Positions 48,485 through 59,178 of a stretch of 64,000 nucleotides of DNA are shown here, in pieces (the stretch's first letter is position 1; the number at the start of each line of letters is the position of its first letter). The notes beneath the pieces were generated by a model. It had not been told where the DNA came from. It saw only the letters and a list, made by a program, of their open reading frames with translations, and ran no database searches. This DNA is from Pantoea agglomerans NBRC 102470 (GTDB taxonomy: Bacteria > Pseudomonadota > Gammaproteobacteria > Enterobacterales > Enterobacteriaceae), in NCBI RefSeq assembly GCF_001598475.1, contig NZ_BCZA01000011.1, forward strand, positions 62,001-126,000, read 5' to 3'. The position numbers were made by a program, and so were the translations under genes.

Positions 48485-48534
48485 GTATAGCTCCTGTGCG
48501 TTTTAACAGCAAATAAATTTGAACCAGATCACAA
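48485..48534 (-). promoter_or_regulatory. azuC promoter with CRP-like site
   Basis: Minus strand: TTGCTG (48508-48513), 17-base spacer, TATACT (48485-48490). Just upstream, TGTGATCTGGTTCAAA (48519-48534) matches TGTGA-N6-TCACA in eight of ten positions. Its centre is near -48, close to the -35 box. E. coli azuC is known to respond to glucose/CRP. Confidence 0.7.
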
Positions 48535-48560
48535 AAATGGCGGTTTTATGTGCAAAAGCC

Positions 48561-49136
48561 CTACGCGGTGTAGCCGAGATGCTGCAACAGAATGGTAGAG
48601 CCGACGGCAATCAGCACTACTCCACCCAGCACTTCCGCCCATTTGCCCAGGATCGGACCAATAAAGCGCCCGACTAATACGCCAGTCGTCGCCATCACCG
48701 TAGTGGCTGCACCAATGGTCAGCGCGGTAGTAATGATGTTCACCTGCAGGAAAGCCAGACCCACACCAACAGCCAGCGCATCCAGGCTGGTCGCTACCGC
48801 GGTGGTCGCCAGTACCATAAAGCCATGGCTTTGCGGGGCTTCACAGGGCTCTGCGACAGCAGTCTGACGGAAGCCTTCCATCATCATACGGCCACCCAGA
48901 AACGCCAGCAGGATGAAGGCAACCCAGTGATCCCACGCCATGATGTAACGGCTGGCGGCCAGGCCAAGCGCCCAGCCAATCAGCGGCGTCAGCGCTTCAA
49001 TTGAGCCGAAAATCAGACCGGTACGCAGCGCTTCTTTAAAACCGGGACGATGCAATGTGGCACCTTTGCCCAGAGCAGCAGCAAACGCGTCCATCGACAT
49101 GCCCAGCGCAAGAATTAAAGTGGCAATAAAGGTCAT
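48561..49136 (-). CDS. mntP: Manganese exporter MntP
   Basis: 191-residue inner-membrane Mn2+ efflux pump with six helices. The two conserved acidic repeats are present: [14 protein letters not shown] near residue 12 and [15 protein letters not shown] near residue 115. The sequence aligns end to end with E. coli MntP (YebN). An MntR box lies 134 bases upstream. Confidence 0.95.
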   Translation of the reverse strand: MTFIATLILALGMSMDAFAAALGKGATLHRPGFKEALRTGLIFGSIEALTPLIGWALGLAASRYIMAWDHWVAFILLAFLGGRMMMEGFRQTAVAEPCEAPQSHGFMVLATTAVATSLDALAVGVGLAFLQVNIITTALTIGAATTVMATTGVLVGRFIGPILGKWAEVLGGVVLIAVGSTILLQHLGYTA

Positions 49137-49269
49137 GATTTATTCACCTGGGGCGAAAAAGCGGCAATTCACGCTGAATTCACCACACAAAGTGTTCAGT
49201 TATGAAAAAGTGGGCGCAGTCTACCATGCAAACCCAAAGATAAAAAGACAGTAAAATCAGGGATTTAAG

Positions 49270-49285
49270 TATAGCAAAGGCTATA
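49270..49285. promoter_or_regulatory. MntR operator upstream of mntP
   Basis: TATAGCAAAGGCTATA is palindromic and matches the core of the E. coli MntR box (CATAGCaaagGCTATG). I do not see the yybP-ykoY manganese riboswitch that precedes E. coli mntP in the 134-base leader. Confidence 0.75.
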
Positions 49286-49452
49286 ACTCTTATCATCCGC
49301 TATGAATCGCGCTAAGTCGATGGTAGCAAAGCGTTTTCTGACCATTTCTCTGGCCATGTAGCATGCCGGATGCGCACGAAGCAGCGCGCCACCATTGAAC
49401 CGTGTCGCCGTTTACCGGAAAATGCCGGGCTGATAAATATGGGATACCGGTT

Positions 49453-49695
49453 ATGAATAACCCTTTTGAAACGTTGATCGTGCCTGGTGGCATTTTACTG
49501 CTGGGCTTTCTCTCGGCGCTGCTGCTGCCCGCGCCCGCCTTTAGCGTGACGGTAGCGCAGCATCTGTTGCAGATGTTCCATTTGCAGGACCTGAATCAGC
49601 TCTACACGGTGGTGTTTTGCGTCTGGTTTTTGCTGCTGGGCGCACTGGAGTTTTTTGTTATCCGTTTTGTCTGGCGTCGCTGGTTCAGGGGCTGA
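49453..49695 (+). CDS. Small two-helix inner-membrane protein
   Basis: 80 residues from the ATG at 49453. Two hydrophobic helices (TLIVPGGILLLGFLSALLLP and LYTVVFCVWFLLLGALEFFV) are joined by a QMFHLQDLNQ loop, and a basic tail RFVWRRWFRG follows, placing both ends inside. It resembles the enterobacterial DUF1158-type proteins as I remember them. Function unknown. Its end overlaps the convergent MocR gene by 11 bases. Confidence 0.7.
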   Translation: MNNPFETLIVPGGILLLGFLSALLLPAPAFSVTVAQHLLQMFHLQDLNQLYTVVFCVWFLLLGALEFFVIRFVWRRWFRG

Positions 49696-51121
49696 CCGCC
49701 TGCGCATCGACCAGCGCTTTTAGCCGTTCGGCACTGCGCGCATAACCTTCACGTGGCAGATGTGCCGTCCCCAGTAACAGGCCCGCACCGCGCTGATCCG
49801 CCTGCTGATACCAGATCGACAGCGGCGACGGTGCCATGCCCCACTCCACCGCCTGCTGCGCAATCACCTGATCCGGTGAACCGGCGGGTAAACGGACAAT
49901 CACCGCCAGCCCGGCGCGTTGCAGGTCAGGAAAGTGAGGATGCAGCGCCGCGATCATCTGCTCCAGCCGCTCATGATAGACGCGCTTCATGCGCCGCAGA
50001 TGCCGCATAAAGTGGCCATCCCGCAGAAATTCCGCCACCGCGTTGTGCAGCAATCCGGAGGAGGCAGGCGAAAGCAACGCGCAGACCTCACCGAATCGGG
50101 CCGTCAGCGCGGGTGGCACCACCATAAAACCGAGACGCAGTTGCGGCGTCAGCGTCTTGCTGAACGTGCCGATGTGCAACACCCGCCCCTGGCTGTCGAG
50201 CGCGGCCAGTGCCGGCGCGGCGCGATTGCCGGGCTGAAGCTCGCCGAGATAGTCATCTTCGATAATCCAGCGCTGCGCGCGGCTGGCCCAGTTAAGCAGG
50301 GCATGCCGGCGTGCCAGGCTCATCGTCATACCAAGCGGCGCCTGCTGTCCCGGCGTGACCAGCGCAAAAGCGGCATCCGGCGCGCGGGCAATCCCGGCCT
50401 CAACCTGCAACCCTTCGGCATCAACCGGCACGGCAACCGGCGTGACGCGCAGCGCTTCAACCGCACGACGCGCCACCCAGAATCCGGGATCTTCCAGCCA
50501 TGCTGTTTTACCCTGAAAATTCATTGCCAGCCCAATCAGCCCCATTGCGCCAGCATAGCCGCTGGTAATAATAATCTGGTCCGCCTGACAGCGCAGGCCG
50601 CGTGCCACCGCCAGGTAGGCCACCAGCGCCTGCCGCAACGCTAAGCTGCCGCGGGGATCGGGATAGCTGGCCGGTCTGCTGACCTGCATGCGCGTCTGAC
50701 GCTGCAGAATGCGCAGCCAGACTTTGGCCGGGAATGCATCGCTGGCAGGAATGCCCATCTGGAAGGTCAGCGGTGGCGCTTCATACTCCTCTGCACCCTC
50801 CAGCAGCTGGCGTTCAGCCTCGGCATTGACCGGTTTTAACGGCGGCAATGGGCTGACGAAAGTACCCGCTGCGCCTCTGGCCTGCAGAAACTGACCATCA
50901 ACCAGCATGTCATAACTGGCGCGAACGGTGCCACGCGCCACGCCGAGCTGAGCCGCCAGATCGCGGCAGGAAGGCAGACGTGCGCCAGGTTGTAAACGTC
51001 CTTCACCAATCGCCTGTTCAATCAACTGGCGCAATTGTTCACTGAGGCCACGTGACGCGCCGCGCTGCAGTGTCAGCGTGGAAAGCGGCGATGGACCAGT
51101 CAGACTCTCATTTTTTGGCAC
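49685..51121 (-). CDS. MocR-type (GntR/aminotransferase) regulator
   Basis: 478 residues: an N-terminal GntR winged helix (LPSCRDLAAQLGVARGTVRA near residue 50) and a C-terminal aspartate-aminotransferase-like domain with the PLP lysine in GTFSKTLTPQLRLGF. It is divergent from the AhpD-like gene 59 bases away, its probable target. MocR regulators sense PLP, amino acids or amines; the effector here is unknown. Confidence 0.9.
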   Translation of the reverse strand: MPKNESLTGPSPLSTLTLQRGASRGLSEQLRQLIEQAIGEGRLQPGARLPSCRDLAAQLGVARGTVRASYDMLVDGQFLQARGAAGTFVSPLPPLKPVNAEAERQLLEGAEEYEAPPLTFQMGIPASDAFPAKVWLRILQRQTRMQVSRPASYPDPRGSLALRQALVAYLAVARGLRCQADQIIITSGYAGAMGLIGLAMNFQGKTAWLEDPGFWVARRAVEALRVTPVAVPVDAEGLQVEAGIARAPDAAFALVTPGQQAPLGMTMSLARRHALLNWASRAQRWIIEDDYLGELQPGNRAAPALAALDSQGRVLHIGTFSKTLTPQLRLGFMVVPPALTARFGEVCALLSPASSGLLHNAVAEFLRDGHFMRHLRRMKRVYHERLEQMIAALHPHFPDLQRAGLAVIVRLPAGSPDQVIAQQAVEWGMAPSPLSIWYQQADQRGAGLLLGTAHLPREGYARSAERLKALVDAQAVSP

Positions 51122-51180
51122 TTTATCTGCTCCATTGAAAGGCTGAAAATCGCCTTATCAACCTTGAATGAGGCAATAAG

Positions 51181-51636
51181 ATGAGCGAACGTATCGATTT
51201 TCACAGTGCAGCACCGGCAGGCATGAAAGCGCTGGGCGGCGTATACAGTTATCTGGCACAAACCGATCTGCCGCTCACTTTACTGGAACTGCTGTTCCTG
51301 CGCATATCGCAGATTAATGGCTGTGCCTACTGCATTGATTTACATACCAAAGCACTGAATAAGTCGGGCATGGGCTGGGATAAGATCGTGCTGACCTCGG
51401 TCTGGCAGGAATCCGGTACGCTGTTCAGTGATAAAGAGAAGGCTGCCCTGTACTGGGCTGAATGCCTGACCCTGATTGCTCAGCAGGGTGCGCCAGACGA
51501 CCGCTATACCGCACTGAAAGCGCACTTCAGTGAAAAAGAGATTGTCGATCTGAACATCGCGATTGGTCTGATGAACACCTACAACCGCATGGCGATAAGT
51601 CTGAAAAAGTTGCCCGCCAGCGCCAGTCTGTCATAA
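51181..51636 (+). CDS. Carboxymuconolactone decarboxylase (AhpD-like) family protein
   Basis: 151 residues. The AhpD-type redox motif is NGCAYCIDLHTKAL (CxxC with a following His, near residue 47), so a thiol peroxidase or alkylhydroperoxidase role is likely rather than lactone decarboxylation. Expressed divergently from the MocR regulator. Confidence 0.88.
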   Translation: MSERIDFHSAAPAGMKALGGVYSYLAQTDLPLTLLELLFLRISQINGCAYCIDLHTKALNKSGMGWDKIVLTSVWQESGTLFSDKEKAALYWAECLTLIAQQGAPDDRYTALKAHFSEKEIVDLNIAIGLMNTYNRMAISLKKLPASASLS

Positions 51637-52147
51637 GTGAATCCGATGCGTGCGCCGATGTGCACGCATTTTCAGACTCACAAAAATGTAACATTATTTT
51701 TACACAAGCAGCCTTTCAGGCGCTCTGCTCCCGATTCCCGTTATTCCTTGCTGCATAATAAATCGCTAAATTTCAGCGGATTAAATAATTCCGCACGGTT
51801 CATATTCATTCCGTCGTTGCACCAGCATGGGGCTTTTCAGCAACATGCCATTTCCGTTAACCCACTGACTTCACACTAAAAAACCCCTAATACGCCGCTG
51901 GCCCTGATGATTAATTCTAATGCTGAATCATTTCTGCATTTAAAAAATAAACAAATGTTTAATTCAGATGCGAGAATGTTATATTCAGATGACAAAGCAT
52001 AACGTGCAGTTAACGCGTTATTACCGCTTTAACCCTATACCTGAGACTTAACCTTTGAGAAATAGCGCAACGCGCTCGTAAGAAGCGTGACTATTTCGCC
52101 TGCAAAACTGTTGGGCTTCAGGTCAACAGAAGAGGAGATGTCGCCTC
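51637..52147. promoter_or_regulatory. Long leader region of mqo
   Basis: 510 bases without a gene. The left part is AT-rich and promoter-like. The last 100 bases could fold: GAAATAG/CTATTTC (about 52057-52097), CTGTTG/CAACAG (52108-52129), and GAGG (52132-52135) with CCTC (52144-52147). The last stem would cover the ribosome site of mqo. Confidence 0.4.
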
Positions 52148-53764
52148 ATGTGCAATTCAGCTGTAAACCTTGCGCTCGCGATGAGTGCCATGGCAAAGGA
52201 CACCACTACTACCGCGCAGGAGCGCAAAGACGTTGACGTGCTGCTGATTGGCGCAGGTGTGATGAGCGCCACCCTCGGCGCGTGGCTGCAGGATTTAGAG
52301 CCGGACTGGTCCATCGAAATGGTGGAGCGGCTGGATAGCGTGGCCGAAGAGTCGTCCAACGGCTGGAATAACGCGGGCACCGGTCATGCGGCGCTGGCAG
52401 AGCTGAACTATACGCCTCAGCAGGCGGATGGCAGCATCGACATCTCTAAAGCGGTAACGATCAACGAATCGTTCCAGATTTCCCGCCAGTTCTGGGCTTA
52501 TCAGGTTCAGAAAGGCAACCTGCGCAACCCTAAAAGCTTTATTCACAGCACGCCGCACATGAGCTTTGTCTGGGGTGACGACAATGTCGACTTCCTGCGC
52601 AAGCGCTTTAAGGCGCTGCAGAAAAGCACCCTGTTCCGTGGCATGGCCTACTCCGAAGATCCGCAGCAGATTGCCCGCTGGATCCCGCTGGTGATGAATG
52701 GCCGTGACCGCAGCCAGAAAGTGGCCGCGACCTGGACGGAGATGGGCACCGATGTGAACTTCGGTGAAATCACCCGTCAGCTGATCGCCTCATTAGAGAA
52801 GAAAGCGAATTTCCAGCTGCGTCTGCGCCAGGAAGTGCGTGAGCTGAAGCAGCTCGCCGACGGTCGCTGGCAGGTAACGCTGCAGTGTCTGAACAGCGGC
52901 ACGCGTCGCACACTGACGGCGGGTAGAATATTTATCGGTGCTGGCGGCGCGGCGTTACCGCTGTTGCAGAAGGCTGGCATCCCGGAAGCCAACGGTTACG
53001 CTGGTTTCCCGGTGGGCGGTTCATTCCTGGTAACGGAAAATCCGCAGGTCGTCGCGCAGCACATGGCCAAGGTCTATGGCAAAGCCAGCGTCGGTGCGCC
53101 GCCGATGTCCGTGCCGCACGTCGACACCCGCGTGCTGGATGGCAAGCAGGTGCTGTTGTTTGGCCCGTTCGCCACCTTCTCGACTAAGTTCCTGAAGCAG
53201 GGTTCGCTGATGGATATGTTCACCTCACTGAACAGCAGCAATATGCTGCCGATGGTGAAAGTGGGGCTGAAAAGTTTTGATCTGGTGAAATATCTGATGG
53301 ATCAGGTGCTGCAAAGCGATCGCGACCGGATGGACGCCCTGCGCGCCTATGTGCCGCAGGCGAAGCAGGAGGACTGGCGCTTAGTGACTGCCGGTCAGCG
53401 TGTGCAGATCATCAAGAAAGATGAGAAAGAGGGCGCCGTGTTACGTCTGGGCACCGAAGTGGTCGCCTCACAGGATGGCTCGATTTCAGCACTGCTGGGT
53501 GCATCGCCTGGCGCCTCTACGGCGGCACCGATCATGCTGGAGCTGCTGCACAAGGTCTGTCCTGAGCAGATGGCTTCGCCGGAATGGCAGAACAAAATCC
53601 GTGCGGTGATCCCATCCTGGGGACGTAAGCTGAACGGCGACGTAGCGCTGACAGAGAAAGTGTTAGCCGAAACCAGCCGGATTCTGCAGCTCGACTATTC
53701 GCCGGTTACCCCGATGGCAGCAAACGATGAAGGACGGGAAACCGCGTTCGTCGTCGGCAAATAA
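52148..53764 (+). CDS. mqo: Malate:quinone oxidoreductase
   Basis: FAD enzyme at the inner membrane that oxidises malate to oxaloacetate and reduces the quinone pool. 538 residues (E. coli 548). The FAD motif is [17 protein letters not shown] near residue 33, then [20 protein letters not shown] and [12 protein letters not shown]. Downstream are [20 protein letters not shown] and the C-terminal [10 protein letters not shown]. The start at 52148 is the most upstream; ATGs at 52181 and 52190 are alternatives, because the first 14 residues are not conserved. A terminator follows. Confidence 0.96.
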   Translation: MCNSAVNLALAMSAMAKDTTTTAQERKDVDVLLIGAGVMSATLGAWLQDLEPDWSIEMVERLDSVAEESSNGWNNAGTGHAALAELNYTPQQADGSIDISKAVTINESFQISRQFWAYQVQKGNLRNPKSFIHSTPHMSFVWGDDNVDFLRKRFKALQKSTLFRGMAYSEDPQQIARWIPLVMNGRDRSQKVAATWTEMGTDVNFGEITRQLIASLEKKANFQLRLRQEVRELKQLADGRWQVTLQCLNSGTRRTLTAGRIFIGAGGAALPLLQKAGIPEANGYAGFPVGGSFLVTENPQVVAQHMAKVYGKASVGAPPMSVPHVDTRVLDGKQVLLFGPFATFSTKFLKQGSLMDMFTSLNSSNMLPMVKVGLKSFDLVKYLMDQVLQSDRDRMDALRAYVPQAKQEDWRLVTAGQRVQIIKKDEKEGAVLRLGTEVVASQDGSISALLGASPGASTAAPIMLELLHKVCPEQMASPEWQNKIRAVIPSWGRKLNGDVALTEKVLAETSRILQLDYSPVTPMAANDEGRETAFVVGK

Positions 53765-53779
53765 TTCAGCGCCATTGAT

Positions 53780-53812
53780 AAAAAGGCTCCGCACTGCGGG
53801 GCCTTTTTTATT
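53780..53812 (+). terminator. mqo terminator
   Basis: AAAAAGGCtCCGCA-ctg-CGGGGCCTTTTTT, an imperfect stem ending in a T run, 16 bases after the mqo stop. Confidence 0.8.
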
Positions 53813-53890
53813 GGTCGGTTACCTGGTCGATCCGGGCATTCTCTATTAGGGTTAAGGCATCTTTTAGCTGCACGATCAGGAGGAAACTGC

Positions 53891-56275
53891 ATGTCTTACT
53901 CCCCTGCTTCACCGGAATTCACGCTGCTCGACCGCTACTGGCGGGCAGCAAACTACCTCTCCGTCGGACAAATTTACCTGATGGATAACCCGCTGTTGCG
54001 TGAGCCACTCAGGCCTGAACACATTAAACCGCGTCTGCTGGGTCACTGGGGCACTACGCCAGGCCTGAATTTTATCTATGCCCACCTCAACCGCGTTATC
54101 CGGAAGCAAAACCTGGATATGATCTACATCTGCGGACCAGGACATGGCGGCCCCGGCATGGTGGCGAATACCTGGCTTGAGGGCAGCTACAGCGAGATTT
54201 ATCCGCACATCACGCAGGATGCGGCGGGCATGCAGCGTCTGTTCAAACAGTTCTCCTTTCCGGGGGGCATTCCCAGTCACGCGGCACCGGAAACGCCTGG
54301 CTCGATTAATGAAGGCGGTGAGCTGGGCTATTCACTCTCCCATGCGTTTGGCGCGGCCTTCGATAATCCCGAACTGGTTGTACCCTGCGTGATTGGCGAC
54401 GGCGAAGCGGAGACCGGTCCACTGGCCTCCAGCTGGCACGGCATTAAATTCCTGAATCCTGAACGTGACGGCGCGGTCCTGCCGATTCTGCACCTCAATG
54501 GCTACAAAATCGCCAACCCGACGCTGCTGGGTCGCAGCAGCGATGAAGATTTGCACCAGTTGTTCAGTGGCTACGGCTATGAGCCGCTGTTCGTCTGCGG
54601 GCATGAGCCTGAAAAAATGCATCCGCTGATGGCGGAGGCGCTGGATAGTGCCTTCAGTAAAATCGCCGCTTATCAGCGCGAGGCGCGCCAGGGTAAAGCC
54701 ACCACCGGGGTGCCGCGCTGGCCAATGATTATCCTGCGCAGCCCCAAAGGCTGGACCGGCCCCAAAACGGTCGACGGCAAGAAAGTGGAAGATTTCTGGC
54801 GGGCGCATCAGGTGCCGGTCGCGGCCTGTCGTGAAGATGAAGGACATCGCCAGATCCTTGAGACGTGGATGCGGAGTTATCAGCCAGACGACCTGTTTGA
54901 TGAACAGGGTCGCTTAAAGCCGGAACTGCAGGCGCTGGCACCGGAAGGTGATAAACGCATGGGGTCTTCGCCTTATGCCAATGGTGGCCTGTTGCGCCGT
55001 GAGCTGGATGCGCCTGAACTCGCGGAGTTTGCCTGCGATGTCAGCGAGCCAGGCGCACAGATGGCGCAGGCCACTGAGCATCTGGGCCGCTATCTCAGCG
55101 TGCTGTTCCAGCGCAACCGCGATAATTTCCGCCTGTTTGGCCCGGATGAAACCGCCTCTAACCGCCTGACGCCGGTCTTCGACGTGACCAGCCGTACCTG
55201 GCTGGAACGTACTGAGCTTTACGATGAGCAGCTGGCGCGTGATGGCCGGGTGATGGAAATTCTCAGTGAGCATCAGTGTCAGGGCTGGCTTGAGGGCTAT
55301 CTGCTGACCGGCCGCCACGGGCTGTTTAACTGTTATGAAGCTTTTATCCACATCGTCGATTCGATGTTTAACCAGCACGCCAAGTGGCTGAAAGTGTCGC
55401 GTAAACTGGGCTGGCGTAAGCCGATCTCGTCGCTGAACTATCTGCTCTCTTCGCACGTCTGGCGACAGGATCACAATGGCTACAGCCATCAGGATCCTGG
55501 CTTTATCGATCACGTTGCCAATAAAAAAGCGGACATTGTGCGCATCTATCTGCCGCCCGATGCCAATACGCTGCTGTGGGTTGGCGATCACTGCCTGCGC
55601 ACCTGGGACCGCATCAATGTGATTGTGGCGGGCAAGCAGCCTGCGCCGCAGTGGCTGGATATGGCGAGTGCGGTAACCCATTGTGAAGCGGGCATGGGCG
55701 AGTGGCGCTGGGCGGGCACCACCCCAGAGCATGCGGAGCCGGATGTGGTGATGGCCTGTGCCGGTGATGTGCCGACCATGGAGACGATGGCGGCGGTGGA
55801 TCTGCTGCGCGGTATGCTGCCCGAACTGCGTATCCGCGTGGTGAACGTGGTCGATCTGCTGGCGCTGCAGCCGCAGGATCAGCATCCGCATGGCAAATCT
55901 GATGCGGAATTCGACGCGCTGTTTACTCAGGATAAACCGGTGATCTTCGCCTTCCACGGTTATCCGACGCTGATACATCGCCTGACCTATTCGCGTACCA
56001 ACCACCGCAACTTCCATGTGCGCGGCTTCAATGAAGAGGGAACCACCACCACGCCATTTGATATGACGGTGCTGAACGAGCTTGACCGCTATCATCTGGC
56101 GCAGGAGGCGATTCTTCGCGTGCCTGGCCTGGCCGATGCGCATCCTGAGCTGCTGGACGATCTGCAGGAGCGCATCGCTGAGCATCATCGCTATGTGCGT
56201 GAACACGGTGAAGATGTGCCGGAGGTGCAGAACTGGAAATGGCCGTCGGCCACAGCACCAGGTGCACCCGATTAA
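53891..56275 (+). CDS. xfp: Phosphoketolase (xylulose-5-P/fructose-6-P)
   Basis: Thiamine-diphosphate enzyme that splits xylulose-5-phosphate (or fructose-6-phosphate) into acetyl phosphate and a triose or tetrose phosphate. 794 residues, the full family length. Motifs: [39 protein letters not shown], the TPP/Mg site [17 protein letters not shown] (near residue 170), [19 protein letters not shown] and [19 protein letters not shown] precedes the ATG. It gives a carbon-saving route from pentoses to acetyl phosphate. No ack or pta gene is adjacent. Confidence 0.96.
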   Translation: MSYSPASPEFTLLDRYWRAANYLSVGQIYLMDNPLLREPLRPEHIKPRLLGHWGTTPGLNFIYAHLNRVIRKQNLDMIYICGPGHGGPGMVANTWLEGSYSEIYPHITQDAAGMQRLFKQFSFPGGIPSHAAPETPGSINEGGELGYSLSHAFGAAFDNPELVVPCVIGDGEAETGPLASSWHGIKFLNPERDGAVLPILHLNGYKIANPTLLGRSSDEDLHQLFSGYGYEPLFVCGHEPEKMHPLMAEALDSAFSKIAAYQREARQGKATTGVPRWPMIILRSPKGWTGPKTVDGKKVEDFWRAHQVPVAACREDEGHRQILETWMRSYQPDDLFDEQGRLKPELQALAPEGDKRMGSSPYANGGLLRRELDAPELAEFACDVSEPGAQMAQATEHLGRYLSVLFQRNRDNFRLFGPDETASNRLTPVFDVTSRTWLERTELYDEQLARDGRVMEILSEHQCQGWLEGYLLTGRHGLFNCYEAFIHIVDSMFNQHAKWLKVSRKLGWRKPISSLNYLLSSHVWRQDHNGYSHQDPGFIDHVANKKADIVRIYLPPDANTLLWVGDHCLRTWDRINVIVAGKQPAPQWLDMASAVTHCEAGMGEWRWAGTTPEHAEPDVVMACAGDVPTMETMAAVDLLRGMLPELRIRVVNVVDLLALQPQDQHPHGKSDAEFDALFTQDKPVIFAFHGYPTLIHRLTYSRTNHRNFHVRGFNEEGTTTTPFDMTVLNELDRYHLAQEAILRVPGLADAHPELLDDLQERIAEHHRYVREHGEDVPEVQNWKWPSATAPGAPD

Positions 56276-56859
56276 GCGGCCAGCAAGGCGTCGGTCAGCA
56301 TCCAGATGGTAGTCGCCACCAGCGACAGCGCCATCAGGCTGTTGAATAACTGACGCTTCCAGGCAACCTGCAGATGGCTGCGCAGGCGATCGCCCAGCGC
56401 AGCCCAGATCAGAATGCAGGGCAGGTTCAGCAGCATAAAGCCGATCATCACCGTCAGCACGCCGCTGCTGGCGCTGTACAACAGCGCCACATTGGTCGCC
56501 ATCAGCCAGGCTTTGGGATTGATCGCCTGGAAACAGGCACCGCCCAGCAGCGTCATGGGCTGCGGCTTGCTGCGCGCTTCAGGTGCTGCCGCACGGAAAA
56601 TCTTCCATGACAGCCACAACAGATAGGCACAGCCTGCCAGCGTCAGCGGCAGGCGAATCGCCGCCATCCAGTGCAGTAAGACCTCCAGTGCGACGCCGGC
56701 GATCACCGTTTGCAGCGCACAACCTACCAGTATGCCAAACACCATCGGCAGCGTGCGGCGCATGCCGAAATTGACGCCTGAGGTCGCCAGCAGCAGATTG
56801 TTCGGGCCTGGCGTAATCGACATGACGGTAACGTAACTGAAGAAAGAGGGATCGAGCAT
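56272..56859 (-). CDS. LysE/RhtB-family amino-acid exporter
   Basis: 195-residue, six-helix exporter. The signature [19 protein letters not shown] (residues 14-32) and INPKAWLMA are of the LysE/RhtB family. It is divergent from a MocR regulator and converges on phosphoketolase with a 4-base overlap. The exported amino acid is unknown. Confidence 0.9.
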   Translation of the reverse strand: MLDPSFFSYVTVMSITPGPNNLLLATSGVNFGMRRTLPMVFGILVGCALQTVIAGVALEVLLHWMAAIRLPLTLAGCAYLLWLSWKIFRAAAPEARSKPQPMTLLGGACFQAINPKAWLMATNVALLYSASSGVLTVMIGFMLLNLPCILIWAALGDRLRSHLQVAWKRQLFNSLMALSLVATTIWMLTDALLAA

Positions 56860-56943
56860 GGTGACTCTCCTGAAAACAGACAGAGTTCTATGCTACGGCG
56901 GCAAAAGGGATGGTAACAGTGACACAAAATCACTATTGTTATG

Positions 56944-56961
56944 GTTACAGTTCCTGTTAAC
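56944..56961. promoter_or_regulatory. Inverted repeat between lysE-type and mocR genes
   Basis: GTTACAG-TTC-CTGTTAAC, with one extra base in the right arm, lies in the 134-base divergent region. It is a possible MocR operator. Confidence 0.3.
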
Positions 56962-56993
56962 TGCAATTGTACCCATCCACTCCGGAGGCTACT

Positions 56994-58481
56994 GTGTCCC
57001 TTGCTCCTACTTCCGAACAGCCGCTCTATCAGCAGCTGGCAGACAGCTTCGCTGAGGCTATCCATCAGGGCACGCTGAAACCTGGCAAACGCCTGCCGGC
57101 GATCCGCCGCGTCGCCCAGTCACATCAGGTCAGCGTCAATACGGTACTGAATGCCTGGCAGTTGCTGGAAGATCGCGGGCTGATTGAGGCGCGCCCCCAG
57201 TCGGGCTATTACGTGCGCGGCGTGTTGCCCGCCGTGACCCGCCATGGTCAGCATAAAACCCGGGTACGCGACCCCAGCAGCAGCAAGCTCGACCTGATCG
57301 ACAAGGTATTTGCGGCGCAGAACCATCCCGACTACATCAATATTTCCCTGGCCTGCCCCCAGGATAGCGAGCTGTTTCCTGCGGCGCGTATTGCCCGGAT
57401 TACTGCCTCACTGCTGCGCCGTCATCCGAACATGATTGGGCGCTATGCGCTTCCGCCCGGTAGTGAGCGCTTACGGGAGGAGATTGCGCGACGGGCGCTG
57501 CACGCCGGACAGACGCTCACCGCCGATGAGATCACCCTGACCCACGGCTGCATGGAGGCGCTTCAGCTGGCGCTGCGGGCGGTCACGCAGCCCGGCGACT
57601 GCGTCGGACTGGAGTCGCCGACCTACTTTTTCCTCTTCCCGCTGCTGGCTTCACTGGGCCTTAAGGCGCTGGAAATCCCCACCGATCCGCAGCATGGGCT
57701 GTCGCTGGATGCGCTGGAGATGCTGCTTCAGGAGCAGCGAATTAAGGCGCTGATTGCGATGCCGAGCGCGCAGAACCCGCTGGGCTGCGGCATGTCGCTG
57801 GAGAACAAGAAGCGGCTGGCGAAGTTAGTGAATACTTACCACTTTCCGCTGATAGAAGATGGGCTGTATGACGAGTTGCAGTTCGACTGGCCGCTCTCGC
57901 CCGCGGTAAAAGCCTTTGATCGCGACGGCTGGGTGATCTACTGCACCAGCTTCACCAAAACCGTGGCACCTGATTTCCGTATTGGCTGGACCGCCGCTGG
58001 CCGTTTTCATGATGCGATTGCCCGACTGAAAGCGGTGTCGTCGATGGCAGAATCCGCCCTGCTCTCTGAAACGCTGGCGGAGTTTCTTGCTTCCGGCGGT
58101 TATGACCACCATCTGCGCACGCTGCGCCGTCGCTACGCGGCCAACCTGGATGAGGCGCGGGGGCTGATCGCCCGCTACTTCCCGGAGGGCACCCGCGCGA
58201 CGCTGCCGCGCGGTGGCTTCGTCTTCTGGGTCGAGTTACCGGGCGGCGTAAATACCACCGAGATGTTTGATCGGCTGCTGCAGGAGCAGATTTGCGTCAC
58301 GCCCGGCGCGCTCTATTCGCTGAGCGAGCGCTACAACCATGCACTGCGCCTCTCATGTTGCTATCCGTTTGATGCGCGCTATAGCTGGGCGATCAGACGC
58401 GCGGGCGAAATTGCCTGTGAACTGGCGGGAGTATCCTGCGGCGAGGCTCAGGGTGTACCGTTGCGGCCCCAGACGGTATAG
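56994..58481 (+). CDS. MocR-type (GntR/aminotransferase) regulator
   Basis: 495 residues from the GTG at 56994, chosen because CGGAGG lies 5 bases upstream; a TTG nine codons earlier is rejected. It has an N-terminal winged helix ([20 protein letters not shown]) and an aminotransferase domain with the PLP lysine in [16 protein letters not shown] near residue 327. It probably controls the divergent exporter. Its end overlaps the convergent GST gene by 34 bases. Confidence 0.9.
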   Translation: MSLAPTSEQPLYQQLADSFAEAIHQGTLKPGKRLPAIRRVAQSHQVSVNTVLNAWQLLEDRGLIEARPQSGYYVRGVLPAVTRHGQHKTRVRDPSSSKLDLIDKVFAAQNHPDYINISLACPQDSELFPAARIARITASLLRRHPNMIGRYALPPGSERLREEIARRALHAGQTLTADEITLTHGCMEALQLALRAVTQPGDCVGLESPTYFFLFPLLASLGLKALEIPTDPQHGLSLDALEMLLQEQRIKALIAMPSAQNPLGCGMSLENKKRLAKLVNTYHFPLIEDGLYDELQFDWPLSPAVKAFDRDGWVIYCTSFTKTVAPDFRIGWTAAGRFHDAIARLKAVSSMAESALLSETLAEFLASGGYDHHLRTLRRRYAANLDEARGLIARYFPEGTRATLPRGGFVFWVELPGGVNTTEMFDRLLQEQICVTPGALYSLSERYNHALRLSCCYPFDARYSWAIRRAGEIACELAGVSCGEAQGVPLRPQTV

Positions 58482-59071
58482 CCGTGGCGTTCAGTCAGAC
58501 GTTCGTAATAGGTGCGTACCGCCGGATAATCAGGGTGTTCGAGCGGGGTTTCAAACCAGCGGTTCACCGCCAGACCAATCGGAACGTCTGCCAGTGTGAA
58601 ATTACGTCCGGCAACGTAACGACCGGTTTTTTCCAGCTGCTGATTGAGAATGCTCATGGTGTGTGCCCAGCCTTTGCTGGCCGCGGCCAGCAAACGTGGA
58701 TCCTGATGAGCCGGTGAATTTCGCACCAGCGACATAAATGCGTAGCGCCATGAGGTGTTGAGTTCAGTGGACTGCCAGTCCATCCACTGATCGACAGGCG
58801 CACGCGTTTGCGGATGATGAGGATAGAGCCACTCGCCGCCATAGGCATTCGCCAGATAGCGCAGGATGGCGTTGGATTCCCACATCACAAAGTCATCATC
58901 TTTCAGTACCGGCACCATCGCATTGGGATTAAGTGCCATAAATTCGGGCAGGTGCGTTGAGCGGAATCCATCGCCCCACTCTTCGCGCTGGTAATCAAGG
59001 TCAAGCTCGTCACACAGCCATAATACTTTGCGCACGTTGATTGAGGAGGCGCGTCCCAGGATCGTTAGCAT
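58448..59071 (-). CDS. Glutathione S-transferase
   Basis: 207 residues. The thioredoxin-fold N-terminal domain has the serine region [18 protein letters not shown] and the GSH-binding [20 protein letters not shown] (cis-Pro and Glu-Ser). A helical C-terminal domain includes [17 protein letters not shown]. It has the bacterial beta/theta-like arrangement. Substrate unknown. Confidence 0.9.
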   Translation of the reverse strand: MLTILGRASSINVRKVLWLCDELDLDYQREEWGDGFRSTHLPEFMALNPNAMVPVLKDDDFVMWESNAILRYLANAYGGEWLYPHHPQTRAPVDQWMDWQSTELNTSWRYAFMSLVRNSPAHQDPRLLAAASKGWAHTMSILNQQLEKTGRYVAGRNFTLADVPIGLAVNRWFETPLEHPDYPAVRTYYERLTERHGYTVWGRNGTP

Positions 59072-59178
59072 TCACAGTCTCCGGTAAAATCTTTAACTTA
59101 TTGATAACGCTGTTAGCTGTTATAAGCAATCATCCGGCAGAGAAAAGGCCGCACTGAACCCAATCGCAAGGAGTCATC

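Noticed and set aside
51637..51879. An 80-codon frame directly after the AhpD-like gene
   Set aside because: AT-rich intergenic sequence without a ribosome site or recognisable domain.
54914..56206. A 430-codon minus-strand frame inside phosphoketolase
   Set aside because: Antisense shadow of a conserved enzyme; no ribosome site and no recognisable domain.
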